DNA from: Candidatus Contendibacter sp.
Lineage (GTDB): Bacteria > Pseudomonadota > Gammaproteobacteria > Competibacterales > Competibacteraceae
Length of the DNA: 64,000 bases
Assembly (NCBI GenBank): GCA_029624675.1
Contig: JARSSP010000031.1
Coordinates: 43,400-107,399 of the forward strand
Direction: 5' to 3'
In this document: one piece after another, positions 17,698-27,566 of the stretch
Position numbering within the stretch: the first letter of the stretch is position 1
Layout: the number at the start of each line of letters is the position of its first letter
Translations under genes and position numbers: made by a program
Notes under the pieces: model-generated
What the model saw: only the letters and a program-made list of their open reading frames with translations
What the model was told of the DNA's origin: nothing
Database searches by the model: none

Positions 17698-19161
17698 ATG
17701 AGCCAACTTCCAGAATACGTCGACGGTCTGCCGAACATTTGCGGTTCCGAATCGCTTGTGGAAGAGACCCTGCGCGCCGCTCGCAACCAGCCGGTGTTCC
17801 TGCCGGAAAGCCGGATCGACTTTGGCCATATCCGCGCCGCCTGCGCCATCGCCCTGCACATGCACCAGCCACTGATCCCGGCCGGCGGCGGCGATCTGGC
17901 CACGGCGGCCATCATCAGCAACCTCAAGTACATGATGGACAACCAGGGCATCGGCGATAACCACAACGCCCCGGTCTTCCACTGGTGCTACAAGCGGATA
18001 GGCGAATTTATCCCGCAACTGATCCACGAGGGCAAGGAGCCGCGGGTCATGCTGGAGTATTCCGGCACCCTGTTTCACGGCTTGCGGGCCATGGGTTTGA
18101 ACGACGTGTTCGACGCGCTCAAGAACGCGACCTGCAATCCGGGCTACCGGCGAGCGGTCGAATGGCTGGGTTGTCCGTGGGGCCACGCGGTGGCGCCCTC
18201 GACCCCGACCCAGGACTTCCGCCTGCATGTCAAGGCCTGGCAGCACCACTTCGCCGCCATTTTCGGCCTGGAGGCGCTGGCGCGAGTTCGCGGCTTTTCG
18301 CCCTCGGAAATGGCGCTGCCCAATCATCCCGACATCGCCTACGCGTACATCAAGACCTTGGTGGACTGCGGCTATCAATGGCTGCTGGTGCAGGAACACA
18401 CCGTGGAGCGGCCGGAGAACGGCTGGGGACCGGAGAAAAAGCACCTGCCTCACCGGCTGGTTTGCACCAACTCCAAGGGCGAGACCGTCAGCATCATCGC
18501 CATCGTCAAGACCCAGGGCAGCGATACCAAGCTGGTGGCGCAGATGCAGCCGTATTACGAGGCCAAAGGCCTGTCGCGCTGGGAGCTGGCCGGAAAATCG
18601 GTGCCGCCGCTGGTGACCCAAATCGCCGACGGCGAGAACGGCGGGGTGATGATGAACGAGTTTCCCGGCATGTTCTTCCAGGTGACGCACGAGGCTTCAG
18701 GCGCGGATGTACCGATGATGAACGCCACCGAGTATCTTGAACACCTGTTCGCGGCGGGCGTCAAGGAAGCCGACCTGCCGACATTGCAGCCGCTGCTCCA
18801 AAAACGAATCTGGGACCGGTTCAAACCGGGCGATGGGCCGGAGAAACTGGAAAAAGTTATCGCCGAACTTAAGAAGGAAGATGGCCGGTTTCACATGGAA
18901 GGCGGCAGTTGGACCAACGATATTTCCTGGGTGCGGGGCTACGACAACGTGCTCGGCCCCATGGAAAAGGCCAGTTCGCTGTTTTACGAGAAGGTGCTGA
19001 AGCTGGGCGTGCCTTCCAGCAACCCACGCTATCGCAACGCCCTGTTCCATTTGATGTGTTCGCAGACCAGTTGCTACCGATATTGGGGGCAGGGGCTGTG
19101 GACGGACTACGGTCGTGAAATTTGCCGGCGAGCCAGCGCCATCGTCGAAACCGATTTTTAA
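17698..19161 (+). CDS. GH57 alpha-glucan-acting enzyme (first of two)
   Basis: The protein has about 487 residues. ATGs lie at 17689 and 17698; GGAG at 17683-17686 is 2 bases from the first and 11 from the second, so 17698 is slightly preferred. GH57 signatures are visible: LHMHQPLIP (region 1), a GFSPSEMALP segment with the likely nucleophile Glu, and QIADGENGG with the likely acid/base Asp. No signal peptide is seen. GH57 members include amylases, glucanotransferases and branching enzymes; with no GlgB in sight, a branching or remodelling role on glycogen is possible but unproven. It follows glgA by about 120 bp. Confidence 0.85.
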   Translation: MSQLPEYVDGLPNICGSESLVEETLRAARNQPVFLPESRIDFGHIRAACAIALHMHQPLIPAGGGDLATAAIISNLKYMMDNQGIGDNHNAPVFHWCYKRIGEFIPQLIHEGKEPRVMLEYSGTLFHGLRAMGLNDVFDALKNATCNPGYRRAVEWLGCPWGHAVAPSTPTQDFRLHVKAWQHHFAAIFGLEALARVRGFSPSEMALPNHPDIAYAYIKTLVDCGYQWLLVQEHTVERPENGWGPEKKHLPHRLVCTNSKGETVSIIAIVKTQGSDTKLVAQMQPYYEAKGLSRWELAGKSVPPLVTQIADGENGGVMMNEFPGMFFQVTHEASGADVPMMNATEYLEHLFAAGVKEADLPTLQPLLQKRIWDRFKPGDGPEKLEKVIAELKKEDGRFHMEGGSWTNDISWVRGYDNVLGPMEKASSLFYEKVLKLGVPSSNPRYRNALFHLMCSQTSCYRYWGQGLWTDYGREICRRASAIVETDF

Positions 19162-19214
19162 CGGTCGAGCCATGCCGCCGCGCCGATTCCGGCCCATTTT
19201 TGAATAATAAGCGA

Positions 19215-19251
19215 GTGGCGGGAGTGGGATTTCTCCTCACTCCCCTGCCAC
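19215..19251 (+). promoter_or_regulatory. Hairpin between the two GH57 genes
   Basis: An inverted repeat (GTGGC and GGAGTG pairing with CACTCC and GCCAC) forms a strong stem between the two GH57 genes, without a following T-run. It ends 26 bases before the GTG start of the second gene. It may protect or process the transcript or attenuate it; a classical terminator is not supported. Confidence 0.45.
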
Positions 19252-19277
19252 GACCGACCTTGGGAGGAGGCTGTATC

Positions 19278-20468
19278 GTGACGGACAATACCTTGTACCA
19301 CGCGCTGGTGCTGAACCTGCATCAGCCCGCTGGCAATCTGGAGCATCTGCTGGCGCACAACGCGCCGGAAGCCCGGGACATCCTGTTGGCGATGGATCGC
19401 ATTCCCCGCGCGTTGCGGGACGAGCAGGAATTCGGCCGGATTCATGTGTCCCTGTCGGGCACCTTGCTGGAAACTCTGAACAACCCGGAGTTTCAGAACC
19501 AGGCCGGCCAGGTCGTCGATTGCGCCACCTTGCTCGCTCAGTTGGGAAGCCAACGGGCCATCGAACTGCTCGGCACCGGCTATTATCACCCGGTTCTACC
19601 GCTGATTCCCCCCGCCGATTGGGAAGCGCATCTGAAACGTTGGCAACGGTTCGCGCGCCGTCTATTTCCGCGCAGTGCGCTTCAGGGTTTCTGGCCGCCG
19701 GAAATGGGTTTTTGCATGGAGATGATTCCCCTGTTGCGGCGCTGTGGCTACGAGTTCGTGCTCGTGGATAGCGAGCACGTGCAACCCGCGACGCCGATGG
19801 GCTGGGAGGAACTGCGCTACCGACCCCATGTCGCTCGGTTTGGCGACGACGAGATCGTGGTCGTCGTGCGCGACCGCGAACTATCCAACGCCCAGGCGAA
19901 CGGCATGGATCTCGACGGATTCCTGCGCGAAGTTCAGGCGCGAACCCAGGACTGCCAATTCACGCCGCTGGTGACCACCTGCTGCGATGGCGAGAATGGC
20001 GACTGGTTCCGCAACGCCGCGCCGGGCGGCAATTTCTGGGATGCGTTTTACCGGCCGCTGCTGGATCAGGTTCGGACGGGGACCAACATGATCCAGCCAG
20101 TCTTCATCAAGGACTATCTGGACCGGTTCGGCGTCCTTGGCGAAGTGACGGTCGGGCCGGGGGCGTGGAATACGGGTTGGAACGATGGCCGCGATTTCGT
20201 CCAATGGGCCAGCACCCCGGCGCAACGAAACGCCCTGACCCGGTTGGACGAAATCAGTCAGGCGGTGCAGGCGGCGCTGCACAACGCGACCCACATCGGC
20301 TCGCGCAATCCGGAACTGCTCAATCTGCTGGAGGAAGCGCACTGGCGGGTGCTGCGGGCGGAGACCAGTTGCAACTTCTTCTGGGGCGACGCCTGGGTCA
20401 TGCGCTGCCACGCCGATCTCGACCAGGCTTGTGAATGCCTGGAACGGGCCAACGCCTGTTTTGCTTGA
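19278..20468 (+). CDS. GH57 alpha-glucan-acting enzyme (second of two)
   Basis: The protein has 396 residues starting at GTG 19278, chosen because GGGAGGAGG lies 7 bases upstream and the protein then opens directly with LYHALVLNLHQPAGN (GH57 region 1). Other regions are visible: IELLGTGYYHPVLPL (region 2), GFWPPEMGF with the nucleophile Glu, and TCCDGENGDWF with the acid/base Asp. It is cytoplasmic, with no signal peptide. It shares motifs but little overall sequence with the preceding GH57 protein, so they are probably different activities on the same polymer. It is the last gene of the glycogen block. Confidence 0.85.
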   Translation: MTDNTLYHALVLNLHQPAGNLEHLLAHNAPEARDILLAMDRIPRALRDEQEFGRIHVSLSGTLLETLNNPEFQNQAGQVVDCATLLAQLGSQRAIELLGTGYYHPVLPLIPPADWEAHLKRWQRFARRLFPRSALQGFWPPEMGFCMEMIPLLRRCGYEFVLVDSEHVQPATPMGWEELRYRPHVARFGDDEIVVVVRDRELSNAQANGMDLDGFLREVQARTQDCQFTPLVTTCCDGENGDWFRNAAPGGNFWDAFYRPLLDQVRTGTNMIQPVFIKDYLDRFGVLGEVTVGPGAWNTGWNDGRDFVQWASTPAQRNALTRLDEISQAVQAALHNATHIGSRNPELLNLLEEAHWRVLRAETSCNFFWGDAWVMRCHADLDQACECLERANACFA

Positions 20469-20558
20469 CCGCCGTCATGCCAACGCCCTGTGTCCTCTCT
20501 TGGGGAAGGACACGGAAGAGGATGGTGTTCAGCGACGGCTGGCCAAGGTGAATGCGCG

Positions 20559-22385
20559 ATGACTCCCGACGCCTTGTTCGTTTTCGGCGTGCTGGCCGCC
20601 GCCGTCGTGCTGTTCGCCACCGACCGGCTGCGGCCGGACGTGGTGGCCCTGCTGGTGATCGTGGCCCTGGTCCTGGGCGACATTCTGCCGGTGGCCGAGG
20701 CGGTGGCCGGCTTCGGTGATTCGGTGGTGGTCCTGATCGCCGGGCTGTTCGTGGTCGGCGAGGGTCTGGTGCGGACCGGCGTCGCCAATCAGGTCGGCGC
20801 CTGGCTGACCCGGATGGCCGGCGCCAGCGAAACCCGGCTGCTGGTGCTGCTGATGCTGGCGGTGGCCGGGCTGGGCGCGTTCATGAGTTCCACCGGCGTG
20901 GTGGCGATCTTCATTCCGGTGGTGCTGGGCATCGCCCATCGGCTCGGCCTCGGCCCCGGCCGGCTGATGATGCCGCTGGCCTTCGCCGCCCTGCTCAGCG
21001 GGATGTTGACCCTGATCGCCACCCCGCCCAACCTGATGGTGAACGACGCCCTGCGCACCGCCGGCCTGCACCCCTTCGGCTTTTTGACCATCACTCCCAT
21101 CGGCCTGCTGGCGCTAGCACTGGGAGTCATCTACATGTGGACCATCGGTTCCCGCCTGCTGCCGGCCAGCCCGCCGCCGACGGGAACCGCCGGCCGCCGG
21201 CAAACGCTGCGGGAACTGGGCGAAAGCTACGACCTGATCGGCCAGTTGCACCGGCTGCGGGTCGAGCCGGATTCACCCCTGGCCGGCCAGACCGTGGCGG
21301 AAGCCGCGCTCCGCAGCCGTTACGGCGTCACCATCGCGGGGGTCGAGCGCCAGCGGCCATTCGGCGACAAGGTGGTCCCGGCGCTGGCCACCACCGATCT
21401 GCGCCCCGCCGATGTCGTCTACCTGGTCGGTTCGGCCCAGGCGGCGGCGACCCTCGGCGTGGCCGAACGGCTGACCCCGTTGCCGATCGAGGAAGGCCGA
21501 CAGCGCAACCTGGTCAAGGAACTGGGCATGGTCGAGGTATTGCTGCCGCCGGATTCGGAACTGATTGGCCAGACCCTGCGCCAGGCGGCGTTCCGCAGCC
21601 GCCACGGCCTGAGCGTGCTGGGCATCCGCCGTCGCGGCCGGTCGCTGCCGGGCAACCTGATCGAGGAAAAGCTGGCCTTCGGCGACGTGCTGCTGGTTGC
21701 CGGCTCCTGGAAACAGATCGGCCGGCTCCAGGGCGACCGCAAGCATTTCCTGGTGCTGGGCCTGCCGGCGGAATTCGGCGAGGTCGCTCCGGCCTACCGG
21801 CGGGCGCCGTTCGCGCTGCTGGTCCTGCTGGCGATGGTGGTCGCGATGACCTTCGGCCTGGTGCCCAACACCGTGGCGGCGCTGCTGGCGGCGCTGGCCA
21901 TGGGCCTGTTCCGCTGCCTGCGGTTGGAGGACGCCTACCGGTCGATCAACTGGCCCAGTCTGGTGGTGATCGCCGGCATGTTGCCGCTGGCCCGGGCGCT
22001 GGAACAAACTGGCGGCGTGACCCTGATCGCCGACGGGCTGGCGACCGTGCTGGGCGGACTCGGCCCTCTGGCGCTGCTGGCCGGGATTTTCCTGCTGGCG
22101 GCGCTGGTCGGCATGTTCATCTCCAACACCGCCACGGCGGTGCTGATGGCGCCGGTCGCCATCGCCGCCGCCCAGAAGATCGGCGTCTCGCCCTATCCCT
22201 TCGCCATGACCGTCGCGGTGGCGGCCTCGGCGGCTTTCGCCACGCCGGTGTCCTCGCCGGTCAACACCCTGGTACTGGCTCCGGGCGGCTACCGGTTCAA
22301 CGACTTCGTCCGGGTGGGACTGCCGTTGATCCTGGTGGTGATGGCCATCACCCTGCTGGTGGTGCCGTTGTTGCTGCCGCTGTAG
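20559..22385 (+). CDS. SLC13/ArsB-type permease with two TrkA-C (RCK_C) domains
   Basis: The protein has 608 residues. The ATG at 20559 has AAGGTG about 8 bases upstream. About 5-6 membrane helices at the N-terminus (DALFVFGVLAAAVVLFAT and following) are followed by two cytoplasmic regulator domains at ~225-390, each with a repeated pattern (SPLAGQTVAEAALRSRYGV; SELIGQTLRQAAFRSRHGL). A second membrane half follows with GMFISNTATAVLMAP and SSPVNTLVLAPGGY, typical of the DASS/SLC13 superfamily. It probably transports an anion such as sulfate or a dicarboxylate; the substrate is not evident. The paired RCK_C domains suggest ligand gating. GC is very high. Confidence 0.85.
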   Translation: MTPDALFVFGVLAAAVVLFATDRLRPDVVALLVIVALVLGDILPVAEAVAGFGDSVVVLIAGLFVVGEGLVRTGVANQVGAWLTRMAGASETRLLVLLMLAVAGLGAFMSSTGVVAIFIPVVLGIAHRLGLGPGRLMMPLAFAALLSGMLTLIATPPNLMVNDALRTAGLHPFGFLTITPIGLLALALGVIYMWTIGSRLLPASPPPTGTAGRRQTLRELGESYDLIGQLHRLRVEPDSPLAGQTVAEAALRSRYGVTIAGVERQRPFGDKVVPALATTDLRPADVVYLVGSAQAAATLGVAERLTPLPIEEGRQRNLVKELGMVEVLLPPDSELIGQTLRQAAFRSRHGLSVLGIRRRGRSLPGNLIEEKLAFGDVLLVAGSWKQIGRLQGDRKHFLVLGLPAEFGEVAPAYRRAPFALLVLLAMVVAMTFGLVPNTVAALLAALAMGLFRCLRLEDAYRSINWPSLVVIAGMLPLARALEQTGGVTLIADGLATVLGGLGPLALLAGIFLLAALVGMFISNTATAVLMAPVAIAAAQKIGVSPYPFAMTVAVAASAAFATPVSSPVNTLVLAPGGYRFNDFVRVGLPLILVVMAITLLVVPLLLPL

Positions 22386-22427
22386 CCTGCTGGAAAAAAC
22401 CTTGCGGGCTCCGTCGCGAAAGAGCGG

Positions 22428-22928
22428 TTACAACATCTCCCGAATCGTCTCGCGCAGCTTGGGCAGGTCCAGCAGTCCGAGTCGGTAATGCACGATGCGC
22501 CCATCCGGCGAGATCAGCACCGTGGTGGGGGTCAGGCGCACGTTGTCGAATTCCCGGGCGATGCGCGCCTGGGTGTCGAGGACGATGGGATAAGGAATTT
22601 GCCGCTGCCTCGCCAAGGTCCGTACCTGCTCCGGCGGGTCGTAGGCCATCGCCACCCCGATGATTTCCAGCCCTTTCGGGTGCAATTCCCGGTAAAGTTC
22701 GATGAGATGCGGCATTTCCTCGACGCAGGACGGGCAGGTGGTGGCCCAGAACGTGACCAGCACCGGCTTGCCGCGCAACTGTTCCAAGCTCAAGGTGCGA
22801 CCGTCGAGGGTCTGTCCGACCAGCGGCGGCGCCTGGCGCAGGCCGGCGGGCATCAACCAGACCGCGGCGACCGCCAGAATCACGGTCAGCGCGATGCCGG
22901 CGACGACGGCTTCTTTGTTGAACTTCAT
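22428..22928 (-). CDS. TlpA/ResA-like membrane-anchored thioredoxin
   Basis: The protein has 166 residues from the ATG at 22928, which has AGGAG about 9 bases upstream; a longer frame exists but would precede the membrane anchor with an unlikely tail. One N-terminal TM anchor (VVAGIALTVILAVAAVWLM) is followed by a thioredoxin fold with the redox motif TTCPSC and cis-Pro in LTPTTVLISPDG. The family reduces disulfides in the periplasm, for example in cytochrome c maturation. It is transcribed away from argC and is convergent with the SLC13 permease. Confidence 0.86.
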   Translation of the reverse strand: MKFNKEAVVAGIALTVILAVAAVWLMPAGLRQAPPLVGQTLDGRTLSLEQLRGKPVLVTFWATTCPSCVEEMPHLIELYRELHPKGLEIIGVAMAYDPPEQVRTLARQRQIPYPIVLDTQARIAREFDNVRLTPTTVLISPDGRIVHYRLGLLDLPKLRETIREML

Positions 22929-23107
22929 GGGTCGAATCTCCTGCGGCGCGATCTTCGCGACGGCTGACACCCGCGCGGGCATTGGACCGCGAAGACCGTT
23001 GAAAATACCGAGCGGTGTGATTATGCCAGAGCCGACATGGCTTGCGCCTGGCGGCGAACGCCTTATGATGAATACTTTTGCGACCGATGGCGGAGGAGAT
23101 GTGGGCC

Positions 23108-24142
23108 ATGATCAAGGTGGGCATTGTCGGTGGAACCGGCTATACCGGAGTTGAGCTGCTGCGGCTGCTGACCCTGCATCCAGCGGTGGAACTGGCGGTC
23201 ATCACTTCGCGCGGCGAGAAGGGGACCAAGGTCAGCGAACTGTTTCCCAATCTGCGCGGTCGCGTGAATCTGACCTTTGTCGAGCCGGACGAGGCCCTGC
23301 TGAAAGGCTGCGACGTGGTGTTTTTCGCCACCCCCAACGGCACCGCCATGAACAGCGCGCCCGCGCTGCTAGAAGCCGGAGTCAAGGTCATCGACCTGGC
23401 GGCTGACTTCCGGCTGCGCCGGATTGAGGATTGGGAACGGTGGTACTACGGCATGCGGCATGCTTGCCCGGAATTGTTGGCGGAGGCGGTCTACGGTCTG
23501 CCCGAGGCCAACCGCGAGGCCATTCGCGCCGCCCGGCTGATCGCCAATCCCGGCTGTTATCCGACCGCCGTGCAACTGGGTTTGCTGCCCCTGCTGGAAG
23601 CCGGTGTCGTCGACCGGCAATCGCTGATCGCCGACGCCAAATCCGGCGTCAGCGGCGCTGGTCGCAAGGCCGAGGTGAGCATTCTGTTGTGCGAGGCTGG
23701 CGACAATTTCAAAGCCTACAACGTGCCGGCGCATCGCCATCTGCCGGAGATCCGCCAGGGTTTGACGGCGGTGGCCGGTGGTTCGGTGGAACTGGTGTTC
23801 GTACCGCATCTGACACCGATGATTCGCGGTATTCACGCCACTTTGTACGCCACCCTGACCCAGCCCGATGTGGATTTACAAACGCTGTTCGAGCGGCGCT
23901 ACGCCAACGAACCTTTCGTGGACGTGCTGCCGCCCGGCTCGCATCCCGAGACCCGTGGCGTGCGCGGGGCAAATCTGTGTCGGCTGGCGGTGCATCGACC
24001 CCAAAACGGCAAGACCGTGGTGGTGCTGTCGGTCATCGATAACCTGGTCAAGGGCGCGGCGGGCCAGGCGGTACAGAACATGAACCTGATGTTCGGCCTG
24101 CCGGAAACCACCGGGCTGGAACAGATTGCCTTGCTGCCTTGA
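23108..24142 (+). CDS. argC: N-acetyl-gamma-glutamyl-phosphate reductase
   Basis: The protein has 344 residues, the normal ArgC length. Of the nearby ATGs at 23099 and 23108, the latter is 9 bases from GGAGGAG (23092-23098), while the former touches it. It has an N-terminal NADP-binding [20 protein letters not shown], catalytic Cys in [14 protein letters not shown], and [10 protein letters not shown]. The enzyme catalyses the third step of arginine synthesis. It heads a same-strand run with erpA and tyrS. Confidence 0.95.
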   Translation: MIKVGIVGGTGYTGVELLRLLTLHPAVELAVITSRGEKGTKVSELFPNLRGRVNLTFVEPDEALLKGCDVVFFATPNGTAMNSAPALLEAGVKVIDLAADFRLRRIEDWERWYYGMRHACPELLAEAVYGLPEANREAIRAARLIANPGCYPTAVQLGLLPLLEAGVVDRQSLIADAKSGVSGAGRKAEVSILLCEAGDNFKAYNVPAHRHLPEIRQGLTAVAGGSVELVFVPHLTPMIRGIHATLYATLTQPDVDLQTLFERRYANEPFVDVLPPGSHPETRGVRGANLCRLAVHRPQNGKTVVVLSVIDNLVKGAAGQAVQNMNLMFGLPETTGLEQIALLP

Positions 24143-24190
24143 GCGATGGAGGCCGAGCCCAGCGCCCGCTGGAGCACGGCCAAACTATTC

Positions 24191-24219
24191 TTGACCCCCA
24201 CGGTCAAGAATTGCAGAAT
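24191..24219 (+). promoter_or_regulatory. Possible sigma-70 promoter for erpA
   Basis: TTGACC at 24191-24196 and CAGAAT at 24214-24219 are separated by 17 bp, a fair match to sigma-70 -35 and -10 boxes. The -35 box is half of a TTGAC-N7-GTCAA inverted repeat that could be an operator. It lies about 38 bp before the erpA ATG. The call is based on pattern only. Confidence 0.3.
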
Positions 24220-24256
24220 TCCCAACACTTTAATTTATTACAATGAGGATCGTGCG

Positions 24257-24619
24257 ATGAGCGCCACCGTGGAAACCTTTACCCCTGCCGATAACCCCCT
24301 GCTGTTCACCGACGCCGCCGCGCTGAAGGTCAAGGAACTGCTGGAGGAAGAAGCGAACCCCGATTTGATGCTGCGCGTGTTCATCAGTGGCGGCGGCTGT
24401 TCCGGCTTCCAGTACGGTTTTACCTTCGATGAGAACCAGGACGATGGCGATACCGTGGTGGAGAACCACGGGGTCAAGCTGCTGATCGATCCGATGAGTT
24501 TCCAATATCTGGTCGGCGCCGAGATCGACTACGCCGATGGCCTGGAAGGCGCCCAGTTCGTGATCCGTAATCCCAACGCCGTCACCACCTGTGGTTGCGG
24601 CTCCTCTTTCTCCGCGTGA
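24257..24619 (+). CDS. erpA: Iron-sulfur cluster insertion protein ErpA
   Basis: The protein has 120 residues. The A-type carrier ligands are present: Cys in [14 protein letters not shown] and the pair in TTCGCGSSF at the C-terminus. LTFTDAAA-like and KVKELLEEE segments match ErpA. It delivers [2Fe-2S] or [4Fe-4S] clusters to apo-enzymes, notably the isoprenoid enzymes IspG and IspH in gammaproteobacteria; an ispH fragment is at 56774 in this window. The start at 24257 follows GAGG by about 9 bases. tyrS begins 4 bp after its stop. Confidence 0.95.
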   Translation: MSATVETFTPADNPLLFTDAAALKVKELLEEEANPDLMLRVFISGGGCSGFQYGFTFDENQDDGDTVVENHGVKLLIDPMSFQYLVGAEIDYADGLEGAQFVIRNPNAVTTCGCGSSFSA

Positions 24620-24622
24620 CCC

Positions 24623-25849
24623 ATGCGCCCGCTTGAAGAATCGCTGGAGCCGATCAAACGCGGGGCGGTCGATCTCCTGTTGGAAGAGGAGTTGATCGAG
24701 CGGCTCAAGTCCGGCCGGCCATTGCGGGTCAAGGCCGGTTTCGATCCGACCGCCCCGGATTTGCACCTCGGCCATACGGTGTTGATCAACAAGCTGCGCC
24801 AGTTTCAGGACCTGGGCCATCACGTGATGTTCCTGATCGGCGATTTCACCGGCATGATCGGTGACCCGACCGGCAAGAACGTCACTCGCAAGCCGCTGAC
24901 GCGCGACGAGATTCTGGCCAACGCCCAAACCTACCGGGAGCAGGTGTTCAAGATTCTCGATCCTGACCGGACCGAGGTCCTGTTCAATTCGAACTGGTTC
25001 GACCGGATGGCGCCGGCCGATTTCATCCATCTGGCGGCCAAGCACACCGTCGCCCGGATGCTGGAACGGGACGATTTCGGCAAACGGTACGCCAGTGGCC
25101 AGCCCATCGCGATTCACGAATTCCTGTACCCACTGGTGCAGGGTTACGACTCGGTCGCCATGCGGGCGGACGTGGAACTGGGCGGCACCGATCAGAAATT
25201 CAACCTGCTGGTCGGTCGCGAGTTGCAGAAACACTATGGCCAGCCACCGCAGATCGTCCTGACCATGCCGATTCTTGAGGGTCTGGACGGCGTGCAGAAG
25301 ATGTCGAAGTCGCTGGGGAATTACGTCGGCATCCGCGACGAACCCAACGAGATGTTCGGCAAACTGATGTCGGTTTCCGACGAACTGATGTGGCGCTATT
25401 TCGAACTGCTCAGCTTCCGCCCGACCCGCGAGATCGCCGAATGGCGGCGACAGACCGCCCAGGAAGGGTTGAACCCACGCGATGTCAAATTCAAGCTGGC
25501 CGGGGAACTGGTGGATCGATTCCACGGCGCCGGCGCGGGCCGGCGGGCCCTGGCGGAATTTGTCGAACGTTTTCAGAAGGGATCGTTGCCTGAAGAGGTG
25601 GCCGAGGTGTCGGTTCAGGCCCGCGATGGCCGTTTGCCGATTGCCAACCTGCTGAAGGAAGCGGGGCTGGTGGCCAGCACCTCCGAGGCGCTGCGGTCGA
25701 TCCAGCAAGGGGCGGTTCGAATCGATGGTGAGCGTGTGGAAAACCGCAACCTTGAATTGCAGGCCGGTAGCAGGCATATCTATCAGGTCGGCAAGCGGCG
25801 AGTGGCCGCTGTGACCGTTACGGCCATGCCCGCGCCCACACCCAACTAA
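24623..25849 (+). CDS. tyrS: Tyrosyl-tRNA synthetase
   Basis: The protein has 408 residues. It is a class I synthetase: the HIGH signature is [13 protein letters not shown] near residue 50, and [11 protein letters not shown] is the KMSKS loop near 230. Other family blocks are [14 protein letters not shown] and a C-terminal S4-like RNA-binding domain ([20 protein letters not shown]). It charges tRNA-Tyr in the cytoplasm. Its length and the ...LGHTV... signature fit the TyrZ-like subgroup of proteobacteria. It directly follows erpA with a 3-base gap. Confidence 0.94.
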   Translation: MRPLEESLEPIKRGAVDLLLEEELIERLKSGRPLRVKAGFDPTAPDLHLGHTVLINKLRQFQDLGHHVMFLIGDFTGMIGDPTGKNVTRKPLTRDEILANAQTYREQVFKILDPDRTEVLFNSNWFDRMAPADFIHLAAKHTVARMLERDDFGKRYASGQPIAIHEFLYPLVQGYDSVAMRADVELGGTDQKFNLLVGRELQKHYGQPPQIVLTMPILEGLDGVQKMSKSLGNYVGIRDEPNEMFGKLMSVSDELMWRYFELLSFRPTREIAEWRRQTAQEGLNPRDVKFKLAGELVDRFHGAGAGRRALAEFVERFQKGSLPEEVAEVSVQARDGRLPIANLLKEAGLVASTSEALRSIQQGAVRIDGERVENRNLELQAGSRHIYQVGKRRVAAVTVTAMPAPTPN

Positions 25850-25951
25850 CTCACCATGAGTAGCTTTCTACCGATGCCCTGAGAGGATTTCCGCCGCATC
25901 AAGGCGACCATTCCCAGATACCGGGAAAAGGAAGAGAGCAAGGCGCCCGAC

Positions 25952-27511
25952 ATGAACAAGCTCCCCATCGGCATTCAGACCTTCCGGGAAATCCGCGAGG
26001 AAGGCCACTGCTACGTGGACAAGACCCCGCTGGTCGCCCGGCTGGTCGAAGAGGGCAAATACTACTTCCTGGCCCGGCCCCGGCGCTTCGGCAAAAGCCT
26101 GCTGGTCAGCACCCTGGCCGCTGCTTTCGCGGGCGAACGCGAACTGTTCGTCGGGCTGCATCTGGAGCATCACTGGGATTGGAACCGCCATGCGCCGGTC
26201 ATTGTCCTGGATTTCAGCGAGGGCGTTTTGGATTCCCGGCAACGCCTGGATCAGCGGATTCGGCGTATGCTGGATATTCAGGCGGAAGCGCAAAATCTCG
26301 CCCTCCACCAGGAAGAGGTCAGCGACCGGCTGGAAGAACTGATCTTCAAGCTTCACGCCAGCCGCGGCGAGCGCGTGGCGGTGTTGGTGGACGAATACGA
26401 CAAGCCGATCCTGGATCATTTGCACCAGCCGGAGCGGGCGCTGGAACTGCGCGAGGGGCTGCGCAACCTCTACTCGGTGCTCAAAAGCCAGGACGCTCGG
26501 CTGCGCTTCGTGCTGCTGACTGGGGTGAGCAAGTTCTCCAAGGTCTCGTTGTTCTCCGGCCTCAACAACCTGAAGGACATCACCCTGGACGAGCGGTTCG
26601 CCACCTTGTGCGGTTATACCCAGACCGAGCTGGAGAACGTCTTTGCCGGCTGGCTGGACGGAGTGGACTTGACCGAACTGCGCCAGTGGTACGACGGCTA
26701 CAACTTCCTGGGCGAATCGGTCTACAACCCGTTCGATATCCTGCTCTATCTCGACCACCGCGAATTTCGCAGCTACTGGTTCGAGGCCGGCACGCCCACA
26801 TTCCTGGTCAATCTGCTCAAGCTCCGACACTACCCGATTCCCACGCTTGAAAACTTGGAAGTCGGCGAGGAACTGCTGAGCAGCTTCGACGTGGACGTCA
26901 TCGAGCCGGAGGCGCTGCTGTTCCAGACCGGCTATCTGACGATTCAGGAACGCTACCAGCGGGGTTCGCTCTATCGCTACCGGTTGCGCTATCCCAACCA
27001 CGAGGTGCGCGCCAGCTTGCCAACCGCGATCCTGAACGCCTATGTTCCCAACGTGCGGGATCGCTTGCGCACCGAGGACCGGATTTACGCGGCGTTGGAG
27101 GCCGACGATCCGGATGGTTTGCAGCGGGCGTTTCACGCCTTCTTTGGCTCCATCCCCCACGACTGGCACCGGCGCAACGACATCGCCGAGCACGAAAGCT
27201 ATTGGACTTCGGTCGTCTATTGCTATTTCGTCGCTCTCGGCGTGACCGTCCTCGCCGAGGATGTGACGAATCACGGGCGCATCGACCTGACCATTCCGTG
27301 GGCGGGCCGCGCCTGGCTGCTGGCATTCAAGGTGGTGGAACTGAGCGAGCCCGGCCGGGCGCTGGTGCAGATTCAGGCGCGCGGCTACCATCAAAAATAC
27401 GCCGACCAACCGGTTACCTTGATCGGCATGGAATTCAGCCGCGTCGAGCGCAATCTGGTCGGCTTCGAGTGGCGACGGCTCGCATATCCACCGCTCTCGA
27501 CGGACGGATAG
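25952..27511 (+). CDS. AAA-ATPase-like / DUF1703 PD-(D/E)XK protein with altered nuclease motif
   Basis: The protein has 519 residues. The N-terminal ATPase-like domain opens with KLPIGIQTFREIREEGHCYV, has a Walker A-like RPRRFGKSLL and a Walker B-like VAVLVDEYDKPIL. The C-terminal DUF1703 domain is a PD-(D/E)XK fold: GRIDLTIPW carries the metal-binding Asp (near 445), but the next motif reads LLAFKVVE where the family has EFK, so the Glu of ExK is Ala (near 458). A single A-to-C change (GAA to GCA) would explain it. The nuclease centre is therefore probably impaired. These proteins are common multi-copy genes of unknown function, perhaps selfish or defence-related. Confidence 0.85.
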   Translation: MNKLPIGIQTFREIREEGHCYVDKTPLVARLVEEGKYYFLARPRRFGKSLLVSTLAAAFAGERELFVGLHLEHHWDWNRHAPVIVLDFSEGVLDSRQRLDQRIRRMLDIQAEAQNLALHQEEVSDRLEELIFKLHASRGERVAVLVDEYDKPILDHLHQPERALELREGLRNLYSVLKSQDARLRFVLLTGVSKFSKVSLFSGLNNLKDITLDERFATLCGYTQTELENVFAGWLDGVDLTELRQWYDGYNFLGESVYNPFDILLYLDHREFRSYWFEAGTPTFLVNLLKLRHYPIPTLENLEVGEELLSSFDVDVIEPEALLFQTGYLTIQERYQRGSLYRYRLRYPNHEVRASLPTAILNAYVPNVRDRLRTEDRIYAALEADDPDGLQRAFHAFFGSIPHDWHRRNDIAEHESYWTSVVYCYFVALGVTVLAEDVTNHGRIDLTIPWAGRAWLLAFKVVELSEPGRALVQIQARGYHQKYADQPVTLIGMEFSRVERNLVGFEWRRLAYPPLSTDG

Positions 27512-27566
27512 ATGCGTGCGCGCATTATTTGCGCCCGCGCGAAACGACACAAACTCCGTCTAGCCG

